A stretch of 5,477 bases of DNA from UBA93 sp964477205 (GTDB taxonomy: Archaea; Micrarchaeota; Micrarchaeia; Norongarragalinales; Norongarragalinaceae), in NCBI GenBank assembly GCA_964477205.1, contig CAYZDE010000036.1, positions 1-5,477 of the forward strand, read 5' to 3'. Positions 1 to 5,477 of the stretch are shown in pieces. Made by a program: the position numbers and the translations under genes. Each line of letters opens with the position of its first letter. The stretch's first letter is position 1. Under the pieces are notes generated by a model, which did no database searches, was not told the DNA's origin, and saw only the letters and a program-made list of their open reading frames with translations.

Positions 1-120
1 GCAGGCAAAACAAGATTGCTCGATTAGCCCGGGAGCGCAAGCGTATGACTCCACGAGCGAGCACTCGCGCGCTTGTGCCTCGGTTTGCGTTAAGCAAGAG
101 TACGGGCTCGGGCACAACGG
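1..120 (-). other. Start of a cysteine-rich module in the surface protein (residues 1109-1148, cut by the window)
   Basis: Six cysteines fall in the last 40 visible residues, at 1111, 1117, 1128, 1136, 1145 and 1148, with spacing C-x5-C-x10-C-x7-C-x8-C-x2-C. Two have an aromatic residue two positions before them (Y1115-S-C, Y1134-A-C). This suggests a small disulfide-stabilised module, possibly repeated, and it continues past the left edge. I do not recognise the family. Confidence 0.5.
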
Positions 121-3100
121 CGTGCCGGGCCCTTGCAAGTCAACGCTAACGAGCACTGTTTTGCTGGCGTAATTATCCGCGTTAATGCGCGCGTTAAAGG
201 TCACGTAGCAGTCGGCGGTTGCGGTCACTCCTTGAATCGGGAATAATTGCACGATTGCGTCGTCGCGTAGGGTGAACGATTGCGGGGCAAGGTAAACGGC
301 TTGCTCTCCTTGCTCGAGCGAACCCGTCGAGTAGCACTCGATGCTAGTGGTGATTGAGGAGTCAACTGTTAAGAGTGAAACCACGCTGAGTTGGCGCGCT
401 AACGCGCCCGGCTCTTCGCTCGAACCCGACATTTGAATCATTTCAGGCTCGACTATTATGAAGTTAGCCGCGCCAACTTCTATTAGGCAATCCTCGTAAT
501 CCTTGAAGCCGGCTCTCTTCACGCTCAAGCCGATTGAGCCGATGCTCGCCGCTTCCAAGCGCACTTTGTACTTTCCGTTCTCTCCGTAGTTGCGTGAGCC
601 GTCGCCTAACAAATCTAATTCCTGGCCGTTTAACGGCGCGCCGTCGCAGTCGAAGAAAGTTAATGAGGCATCAGTTACCGGGCGCGCGAATTGGTCGAGC
701 ACGGTGACGGTCACGCTTTCTTCCAAGCCCGCTAGTAGCGAGTCGGGACTCGTGATTACTTCGAATTCGTTCGAGCCGTCGATTTCAAGGAAAAGGGGCA
801 CGGTCACCGGCGCTTCCGTGGCGTCTTCGAATAGTATAGTGAAGTCGAGTTGCACGTATTCAGCGGCTCGCAGTGCGAGCAATCGCGCCTTGCCGCTCGC
901 GCGCTCTCCAGCGCCTGCTTGCGCGGAGTGCTGATACTCTTCAAGGGAAGCGTAGTCGTCGAGCCACGATTCGAGCTCGATTACTTCCGGAGCGTTGATT
1001 GCAACCGAGGCAATCGGCGAGTCCAAGCTGAGGACTTCGTAATTCAAGTAGAACTCTTCGCCTGCCTCAACCACATAGTTGAACCGGCCGCGGCGAGTTC
1101 CGTCGATCGACTCAAAGTATAGCTTGTAGCACGCGCCTTGCGCGCAGACGAGCGGGTCGTCGGAGACTTCGAGTTCGGTCTCGTGCAAGTCGGCAAAGCA
1201 CAAAGCGTTCGAGCTCGCGTTTTGTAATAGCTCTTGTAATGCCGCTTCGTCCACGGGGGAGAGGAAGGGAACGCCGTTCCTGTAGCCGCTCAAGCGGTAT
1301 TGTAATAGCGTTTCCGATGCGGCTTGCACTTCCGGCTTCACGCGTAACGTTAAGGCGATTTCCTTGGTGCCGGTGAACCCTTCAGGCAATTCAATCGAAT
1401 ACCATTTAGCGTCGTTTGACTCGGACTCCATGGTTGCGCTTGAGCACGACTCGTCGTAAAAAGAGCCTTCCTCGAAGCCGGGGCAGCCCGGGCAGTCGAA
1501 TGACTCGAATACCATGTCTTCTTCTGCGGAAGTCGGCTTGATGCCGAGCTTGAAGAACGCTTTCGCATCCTCGACTCCGCTCGAAGGAATGCTAACCAGG
1601 AAACGCGCTTCGTACTCTTCTGCATTCGAGAGCTCTTGCACTAAGTCATTATTCGAGTCGTAAACGCCTTGAAGCAGGATTGCCGCGGTCGATGATAATG
1701 ACAGGGGGTAGAGTGCGATTTCCTTTTCAATTGCTTCGCCGGGAGAAACGATTAGAGTCGTGGTCTCCGCGTCAAGGTAGCCGGCGGCTTCCGCCTTGAA
1801 GTAGAATTCTTGTTCGGGCGCGACTTGGAAGTCACACGGCTGCGATTCGCAAGATGAGATGAATTCTCCGCTCGCCCATAATTCAATGCCGGCGCCTTCG
1901 ACTTCCTCTTCGGTGAGCAAGTCGATTATCGTGACTTCCACCGAACCGGGAGTCGGCTGGAGCATCGCGTAGAGTTCGAGGCCTTCCGAGGCAATGGCGG
2001 CGTCGGTTTGCCCGACCCAAAAGTCTTTTGTTGCGATTCCGTAGAAATCGTATTGGCTTCCCTCGATTTGCGTAGGCACGCGCACCCAAGCGATTCCGTC
2101 CGCACCCGACTGGCGAGCCGGCGTTCCAAGTGGGAAGCCGTTGAAAGAGAATAATTCTACTGCCGCGTTCGGAATCGGCTCGCCGGTGAGCGCGCTGTCG
2201 CAGTGAATTGCAATGTCAACGTAGTTCCCGGTTTTCTCGTGCGAGAGCGTGATGCTCTCTTTGTCGCCGGCTTGCATTGACTCTAGGCGCGCCGGCAAGT
2301 AGCCGTCCTTGTGCACGGTAACGAAGAACGCTTTCCCTTTGGCGACCTTGACTTCAACCTTGCCGAACTCATTGGATTGCGCTTGGGCGAGGAAGCGCGC
2401 GGTCAGCTGCTCGTAAACGCGCATTTTAGCTCCTTGCACAGGGTTCAAGTCCTCGTTGAGAACCGTCAAGTCGATTGCGTCCGAAGCGCCCTCGGATGAT
2501 TCGAGCTGCACGATTACCGGCGACGGTTGCTCCTCGATAGAGTAGTGCTCTTTAGACGAGTACGATACGTAATCGCCGCGCGGGTCCGTGACGCTGACGC
2601 GGTACTTTCTGCCTACTTCCATTCCCTCCGCAACGAATGTTCCCTCGCCGTCGGTGTACCCGCTTCGGAATCCTTGTTCATTGTAATAATCAATTAGCGT
2701 TACCGTGAGGCCGCTCAATGGCGAGCCGTAATAATCCTTGACGATTACCACTGCGGATCCTTCTTCGGTTTCCTCTACAACGGCTTCTAGCTCGATGATG
2801 AGCACGCCGTCCAGCTGCGAGGAATAAACGCTTTCCATTGCCTCGAGGTAACCGGTCTTAGTGGCGGATAAGGTAGCGTGGCTCGCGACCGGCTCTTGCA
2901 AGGAAAGGGATGACTCGCCGAAAGCGTCAGTTACTCCGGATTGCTGCGCACCACCGTCGAAAGAGAGGGTGACTTGCGCGCCTTGCAAGTCGTTGCCGAG
3001 CGCGTCCTTCACTTTGATTACCACGGCCCTGGAGGGAGGCGTAAGTGAAGTCAAAGTGATTGAGGGGGTGCCATCGTAAACGCGCTTTTGTTCTATTGAC

Positions 3101-3444
3101 TCGAAACCGGTGGCTTGAACGCTCACGCGCAGGTCATCACTGTTAACTGCGAATGAAACGCGCCCGTTAGAATCGGAAGCGAAAGTGCCCGCGTCTTCGC
3201 CAGCGTCGTAGAGCGTAACGTGGGCGCCGCTTATCGGGTATCCTTGCGAGTCGGCTAGAGTGAAAGTTACTTCGCGCTCTTGCATTCCGAGGGCGGGGAA
3301 TGCGAGGAAAGCGACTGCAGCTATTAATAACAAGCACGCGACGGGCACTAGCACTTGCGGATTGGGAACCCCGCGTTCGGCGAGCGAATCACAAAAAGAA
3401 TCGTATTTTTCCTTGAAGCTCTCGTAATACTGTTTTAAATCCAA
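1..3444 (-). CDS. Large membrane-anchored surface protein with tandem carboxypeptidase-regulatory-like repeats (3' end outside window)
   Basis: The frame is open for 1148 codons with no stop and runs off the left edge, so the protein is C-terminally incomplete. Residues 1-30 are polar, with K4, K11, K13 and R24, and are probably cytoplasmic. Residues 31-53 (VLVPVACLLLIAAVAFLAF core) form one transmembrane anchor, and everything after it is likely outside the cell. Residues 58-581 are six beta-sandwich repeats of about 80-95 residues. Residues 582-891 are an unrecognised region, about 892-1000 an Ig-like domain, and 1109-1148 a Cys-rich module. Paired cysteines (532/537, 651/654, 767/772, 933/986) fit an extracytoplasmic disulfide-bonded protein. 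The start is TTG at 3444, with GGGGG 8 nt upstream; the first in-frame ATG (3285) would remove the anchor. The repeats resemble the CarboxypepD_reg-like fold (non-catalytic, adhesive or structural). No catalytic motif was seen. A role as adhesin or envelope component is inference. Confidence 0.9.
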   Translation of the reverse strand, partial: MDLKQYYESFKEKYDSFCDSLAERGVPNPQVLVPVACLLLIAAVAFLAFPALGMQEREVTFTLADSQGYPISGAHVTLYDAGEDAGTFASDSNGRVSFAVNSDDLRVSVQATGFESIEQKRVYDGTPSITLTSLTPPSRAVVIKVKDALGNDLQGAQVTLSFDGGAQQSGVTDAFGESSLSLQEPVASHATLSATKTGYLEAMESVYSSQLDGVLIIELEAVVEETEEGSAVVIVKDYYGSPLSGLTVTLIDYYNEQGFRSGYTDGEGTFVAEGMEVGRKYRVSVTDPRGDYVSYSSKEHYSIEEQPSPVIVQLESSEGASDAIDLTVLNEDLNPVQGAKMRVYEQLTARFLAQAQSNEFGKVEVKVAKGKAFFVTVHKDGYLPARLESMQAGDKESITLSHEKTGNYVDIAIHCDSALTGEPIPNAAVELFSFNGFPLGTPARQSGADGIAWVRVPTQIEGSQYDFYGIATKDFWVGQTDAAIASEGLELYAMLQPTPGSVEVTIIDLLTEEEVEGAGIELWASGEFISSCESQPCDFQVAPEQEFYFKAEAAGYLDAETTTLIVSPGEAIEKEIALYPLSLSSTAAILLQGVYDSNNDLVQELSNAEEYEARFLVSIPSSGVEDAKAFFKLGIKPTSAEEDMVFESFDCPGCPGFEEGSFYDESCSSATMESESNDAKWYSIELPEGFTGTKEIALTLRVKPEVQAASETLLQYRLSGYRNGVPFLSPVDEAALQELLQNASSNALCFADLHETELEVSDDPLVCAQGACYKLYFESIDGTRRGRFNYVVEAGEEFYLNYEVLSLDSPIASVAINAPEVIELESWLDDYASLEEYQHSAQAGAGERASGKARLLALRAAEYVQLDFTILFEDATEAPVTVPLFLEIDGSNEFEVITSPDSLLAGLEESVTVTVLDQFARPVTDASLTFFDCDGAPLNGQELDLLGDGSRNYGENGKYKVRLEAASIGSIGLSVKRAGFKDYEDCLIEVGAANFIIVEPEMIQMSGSSEEPGALARQLSVVSLLTVDSSITTSIECYSTGSLEQGEQAVYLAPQSFTLRDDAIVQLFPIQGVTATADCYVTFNARINADNYASKTVLVSVDLQGPGTPLCPSPYSCLTQTEAQARECSLVESYACAPGLIEQSCFAC
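445..771 (-). other. Ig-like domain of the surface protein (about residues 892-1000)
   Basis: The segment has alternating hydrophobic strands, with SVTVTVLDQFARPVTDASLTF recalling bacterial Ig-like (Big-type) domains and a later G-x-Y-K-V-R-L strand. Cysteines at 933 and 986 sit about where opposing strands would be and could form a disulfide. It is separated from the six N-terminal repeats by the unrecognised middle region. The following stretch (about 1001-1108) is also beta-rich, with another possible pair, C1037 and C1079. Domain edges are approximate and the family assignment is tentative. Confidence 0.5.
772..1701 (-). other. Unrecognised cysteine-containing middle region of the surface protein (residues 582-891)
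   Basis: This stretch breaks the repeat rhythm and matches no family I recognise. It opens with strand-like segments, then carries a CPGC motif (C651, C654) with C667 nearby, then C749, C767 and C772. The spacing suggests local disulfides or possibly a metal-binding knuckle. The only N-glycosylation sequon I found in the whole protein is here (N742-A-S). Residues around 835-865 are charged and Ala/Glu-rich and may be helical, unlike the beta-rich flanks. The reading frame is intact and composition matches the rest of the gene, so it is a real part of the protein. Confidence 0.55.
1702..3273 (-). repeat. Six tandem carboxypeptidase-regulatory-like domain repeats within the surface protein
   Basis: This is a protein-level repeat, not a DNA repeat. 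The units begin near residues 58, 140, 231, 323, 408 and 501 and end at about 581. Each has the pattern D-x-x-G-x-P-[IL]-x-G-A-x-V-T-L, then a turn resembling T-D-x-x-G, then a strand ending near G-[YF]. Clear examples are DSQGYPISGAHVTLYD (unit 1), DALGNDLQGAQVTLSF (unit 2) and DYYGSPLSGLTVTLID (unit 3). The closing G-Y/F is seen at F114, Y199, Y382 and Y556. Units 5 and 6 are more diverged; unit 6 has a C532-C537 pair. This transthyretin-like beta-sandwich fold usually serves as a rigid spacer or binding module on secreted and surface proteins. Sequence similarity between units is low, indicating old duplications. Confidence 0.8.
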
Positions 3445-3452
3445 ATTGAATA

Positions 3453-3457
3453 CCCCC
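3453..3457 (-). promoter_or_regulatory. Shine-Dalgarno-like site for the surface-protein gene
   Basis: A GGGGG run, within AAAGGGGGT on the minus strand, lies 8 nt before the TTG at 3444. It can pair with the pyrimidine-rich 3' end of 16S rRNA. It decides the start: the frame is open further upstream but offers no better start, and the first ATG lies after the membrane anchor. Confidence 0.65.
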
Positions 3458-3486
3458 TTTAATACTAAGAATAACTGGCTCTCTTT

Positions 3487-3496
3487 GATTAAAAAG
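3487..3496 (-). promoter_or_regulatory. Candidate TATA box for the surface-protein gene
   Basis: On the minus strand the sequence reads CTTTTTAATC, preceded by an A-rich, purine-rich stretch that could act as a BRE. Transcription would then begin about 25 nt downstream, near 3466, leaving a leader of roughly 20 nt containing the GGGGG ribosome site. The match to the archaeal TATA consensus is moderate. Confidence 0.4.
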
Positions 3497-3503
3497 CCTT
3501 TTT
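3491..3503. repeat. Short perfect palindrome in the divergent promoter region
   Basis: The sequence AAAAAGCCTTTTT is self-complementary around a single central base. It overlaps the candidate minus-strand TATA box and lies about 20 bp upstream of the plus-strand TATA box. It could be an operator, but a chance match in A/T runs is also reasonable. Confidence 0.3.
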
Positions 3504-3523
3504 TAGGGGGCGGGCTCGCGTAA

Positions 3524-3530
3524 TTATAAA
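3524..3530 (+). promoter_or_regulatory. Candidate TATA box for the tRNA-Arg gene
   Basis: TTATAAA, in the context TAATTATAAACG, is a good archaeal TATA box. A start 24-27 nt from its centre would fall near 3551-3554, giving a 5' leader of under 10 nt ahead of the tRNA at 3560. It may also drive the membrane-protein gene downstream. Confidence 0.6.
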
Positions 3531-3559
3531 CGAGTAGATAGAAATTATTGTTTGAAAGC

Positions 3560-3683
3560 GGGCCCGTAGCTCAGCTTGGATAGAGCGACTGGTTCCGAAC
3601 CCGAATCGGGTTTGGAAGTCGAAGCTTCGGTCCCAGTTGGGGGAGACACCAGTAGGCCGCGGGTTCGAATCCCGTCGGGCCCG
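3560..3683 (+). tRNA. tRNA-Arg (anticodon CCG), intron-containing
   Basis: All four arms can be drawn. The acceptor stem GGGCCCG (3560-3566) pairs with CGGGCCC (3676-3682), followed by discriminator G at 3683. The D stem is GCTC (3569-3572) with GAGC (3583-3586), and the D loop has GG followed by A, an A20-type arginine identity base. The anticodon stem ACTGG (3588-3592) pairs with CCAGT (3649-3653). The variable loop is 5 nt. The T stem GCGGG (3659-3663) pairs with CCCGT (3671-3675) around the TTCGAAT loop. The anticodon CCG (3595-3597) decodes CGG. The mature length is 75 nt after removal of 49 nt, and the 3' CCA is not encoded. No T-run terminator follows. Confidence 0.95.
3599..3647 (+). 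other. 49-nt tRNA intron at position 37/38 with bulge-helix-bulge junctions
   Basis: The exon junctions fold into the canonical motif. Exon bases TTCC (3593-3596) form a four-pair helix with intron bases GGAG (3642-3645), including one G-U. The 5' bulge is G-A/A (3597-3599) and the 3' bulge A-C/A (3646-3648), each cut between its second and third base. An inner helix CCCGA (3600-3604) with TTGGG (3637-3641) closes the intron side. This is the form recognised by the archaeal EndA-type endonuclease; the exons would be joined by an RtcB-type ligase. The intron has no open frame of note and no evident C/D-box pair. Confidence 0.88.
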
Positions 3684-3705
3684 CTATTCACGCTACTGAT
3701 TGAAA
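3684..3705 (+). other. 22-bp gap between tRNA and membrane-protein gene
   Basis: The gap contains no TATA-like element, no T-run and no convincing Shine-Dalgarno site. An in-frame TGA at 3697-3699 bounds the downstream frame and is followed by TTG (3700) and then ATG (3706). The simplest reading is that transcription continues from the tRNA promoter, with tRNA processing releasing a nearly leaderless mRNA. Confidence 0.5.
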
Positions 3706-5477
3706 ATGTTGCTCTCCGTCTTGTTCGCTGTTGCTTGCATTGTTTTCGGCTATTATGTTACTCGCGCTTTCCGATTGCAAGGAGAGCTCGCTTTGGGCGT
3801 GGGCGTGGCCGGAGGGCTGCTCGCCGGAACTTGGCTGTCACTCGTAATTTCCTGGTTCGGGGGGGAATTGTCCGTTTGGTCCATTGCAATCCCGATTGTT
3901 TTATTGGCTGCCAGCGCGTTCGCGGTGAAGAGCCTTGAAAAAGGCCGCTTTGAGTTCGACAAGAAAGTGCTTGCAGGATTAGTCGTCTTCGCTTTACTGT
4001 TCCTCCTAGTAAATTATCGCTGCACTCTCGAGCCGAACGACGCGGGCGGAGTTTCCTCGCTGATTAACGTCTGGGGAGACGGCCCGTTTCATTACGGATT
4101 GATTAACTCGTTTGTCGAAGCCAATAATTTTCCCCCTGAATATACCATACTGTCGGGCGCGCGCTTGGCTTACCCGTTTCTTATGGATTACCATTCCGCG
4201 GTTCTAGTTGCCGGCGGCTTGGGCTTGCGCGAGGCCGTGGTCTGGTCGAACGCGGTAGTGTTCTTCGCGCTCGCCTGCGTTGCATTCGCTTTCTTCAAGA
4301 GGTTGGGAGGGAAGCGCGTTGCGGCAATCGCGTTATTATTGTTTTTTTTGAACGGTAACGCGGGCGTAATCAACGCGGCCGGGAACGATTTCGCGTTGTC
4401 AATGGATTACTCGCACATCGAGGACGCTGGCTTGCACTTCATGAACTTGACTTACGCGCTATTCATTCCCCAGCGCTCGATTCTACTCGGTTACGCCATT
4501 GCCGTTGGAGTTTTCTGCTTGTTCTTTGACTATTGCTTTGCGAACGGGCGCAAGGAATTATTATTGCTGGCCGGATTGCTTTCCGGCTTGTTACCCATGG
4601 CGCACGGGCACTCGGCGCTCGCGGTCGGTCTCGTGTTCGCCGGACTTTTCGCTTTCAAGCCAAGCAAGGATTGGCTGTGGTTCTTCGTACCCGCTGCAAT
4701 ACTCGGCTTACCGCAGTTAGCGTGGATGCTGCCGCAAGCGCAAACAGGCTTCGCGGGAGTGCATTTGTGGTGGCTTAATGCAATCGAGGGAAGAGGCTTA
4801 CTGGAAATCGCGGCTTTCTGGCTTCGTAATGCTTGGCTAGTCGGCATCCTCGGAATAATGGGTTACTTCTTGGCGGGTGAAAAGGCGAGGAAGTTCGTTT
4901 TGCCTTTCACTGCGTTCTTCGTTCTCGGCAACCTACTGCGTTTTCAAGCTTGGGATTGGGATAACATTAAAATCATTTCTTATTGGTTCTTCGCGTTCGC
5001 CGGGCTAGCCGCGATAGTCATTGACAAGCTTTGGTCGTCGCGGAAAAGTTGGGTTCGCTTTGCCGGAGTTGCCTTGTTGTTATTGTCGATTGCCTCGGGC
5101 GCATTGACCATGGCTTGGGCTTGTTGGGGCGAGAACGCGCGCTACCAAGTTTATTCAACTGTTGACTTCGAGGTAGCCGAGTGGGTGAAAGCGAACACTC
5201 CGGCCGACGCCGTGTTCTTGACCGGCGACTCGCCTCACGACCCGGTGTCCTCACTCGCCGGCAGGAGCATCGTTATGGGCTTCAACGGCTGGCTGTGGAG
5301 CCACGGCTTGGATTACTCCAGCCGCGTTAATTCAGTGCATTCGGCTTACCGCGAGCCTTCTTGCGAAGTATTGGAAAGCTTGAACGCGGATTTTGTTTTG
5401 TTGTCGCCGCGCGAGTTATCCCTTGAACCGAATTATTACGCGTTCGGCGCAGCTGATTACTTGGACCTCGCTTACTC
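3706..5477 (+). CDS. Polytopic membrane protein, putative GT-C-type glycosyltransferase (3' end outside window)
   Basis: The frame gives 590 complete codons and runs off the right edge. There are about a dozen hydrophobic segments: near residues 1-18, 29-50, 57-75, 88-103, 163-196 (two), 204-216, 253-280, 284-318 (two), 322-342, 366-390, 397-412, 422-441 and 449-472. A soluble domain follows from about 475. Loop 104-162 carries W123-G-D125-G-P-F-H129 and then N-F-P-P and Y156-P-F-L-M-D161-Y-H. An acidic residue in the first large outer loop is the usual catalytic or metal-binding site of GT-C enzymes, which move sugars from lipid-phosphate donors. Further conserved-looking motifs are P255-Q-R, H300-G-H302 and W416-D-W-D-N420-I-K. 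The C-terminal part begins with E-W-V-K-A-N-T-P, a pattern common in such proteins. The start is ATG 3706, since TGA at 3697 blocks extension; TTG 3700 is the only alternative. The exact family and sugar substrate are unknown. Confidence 0.85.
   Translation, partial: MLLSVLFAVACIVFGYYVTRAFRLQGELALGVGVAGGLLAGTWLSLVISWFGGELSVWSIAIPIVLLAASAFAVKSLEKGRFEFDKKVLAGLVVFALLFLLVNYRCTLEPNDAGGVSSLINVWGDGPFHYGLINSFVEANNFPPEYTILSGARLAYPFLMDYHSAVLVAGGLGLREAVVWSNAVVFFALACVAFAFFKRLGGKRVAAIALLLFFLNGNAGVINAAGNDFALSMDYSHIEDAGLHFMNLTYALFIPQRSILLGYAIAVGVFCLFFDYCFANGRKELLLLAGLLSGLLPMAHGHSALAVGLVFAGLFAFKPSKDWLWFFVPAAILGLPQLAWMLPQAQTGFAGVHLWWLNAIEGRGLLEIAAFWLRNAWLVGILGIMGYFLAGEKARKFVLPFTAFFVLGNLLRFQAWDWDNIKIISYWFFAFAGLAAIVIDKLWSSRKSWVRFAGVALLLLSIASGALTMAWACWGENARYQVYSTVDFEVAEWVKANTPADAVFLTGDSPHDPVSSLAGRSIVMGFNGWLWSHGLDYSSRVNSVHSAYREPSCEVLESLNADFVLLSPRELSLEPNYYAFGAADYLDLAY

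Noticed and set aside
590..934. Plus-strand open frame of 114 codons
   Set aside because: It lies antisense inside the long minus-strand gene; the product is low-complexity Ser-rich with no domain, as expected for a shadow frame.
850..1122. Plus-strand open frame of 90 codons
   Set aside because: It is also antisense within the surface-protein gene, with no ribosome site or recognisable domain.
1350..1625. Minus-strand open frame of 91 codons
   Set aside because: It is in a different frame of the same strand as the surface-protein gene, whose frame is continuous here; the Arg/Ser-rich product is a shadow.
3620..3629. Palindrome CGAAGCTTCG in the tRNA intron considered as a binding site or terminator stem
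   Set aside because: It is short, has almost no loop, no T-run follows, and it is most simply an apical part of the intron fold.
3599..3647. Intron considered as a C/D-box guide RNA, as in archaeal tRNA-Trp introns
   Set aside because: At 49 nt it is too short and shows no convincing C and D box pair.
3576..3938. Plus-strand open frame of 120 codons overlapping the tRNA
   Set aside because: It begins inside the tRNA D loop and reads through the tRNA and the start of the membrane-protein gene in another frame; the tRNA structure and the 590-codon frame explain this region better.
4530..4847. Minus-strand open frame of 105 codons
   Set aside because: It is antisense to the membrane-protein gene and lacks any recognisable domain; the plus-strand frame with clear hydrophobic segments is the real one.

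Overview
The window looks archaeal and is probably from an uncultivated, small-genome (DPANN-like) lineage. The best evidence is a tRNA gene split at the canonical 37/38 position by a 49-nt intron whose exon-intron junctions can be folded by hand into a bulge-helix-bulge, the substrate of the archaeal splicing endonuclease. AT-rich elements resembling archaeal TATA boxes lie at suitable distances upstream of the tRNA and of the divergent gene. The DPANN placement is an impression from the protein style (a giant membrane-anchored surface protein built of carboxypeptidase-regulatory-like repeats, and a polytopic membrane protein with a GT-C look); it is not proven. Both strands prefer CGC for arginine and use TTG freely for leucine, and nothing suggests different origins for the two genes.

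Layout. Positions 1-3444 (minus strand) are one uninterrupted reading frame of 1148 codons whose 3' end lies beyond the left edge. It encodes a cell-surface protein: a short cytoplasmic N-terminus, one membrane anchor, six tandem beta-sandwich repeats, an unrecognised cysteine-containing middle region, an Ig-like domain, and the start of a cysteine-rich tail. Positions 3445-3559 are a compact divergent promoter region. Positions 3560-3683 (plus strand) hold an intron-containing tRNA-Arg(CCG). Only 22 bp downstream, position 3706 starts a plus-strand gene that runs off the right edge (590 complete codons seen). It encodes a membrane protein with about a dozen transmembrane segments and a C-terminal soluble domain, and resembles GT-C lipid-linked-sugar glycosyltransferases.

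How the parts may relate. The surface protein and the putative glycosyltransferase are divergently arranged around the tRNA. A role for the latter in building or attaching surface glycans is plausible, but a functional link between the two is inference only. The short tRNA-to-gene gap leaves no room for a normal archaeal promoter, so the membrane-protein gene may be co-transcribed with the tRNA. I saw no mobile element, CRISPR array or phage signature.
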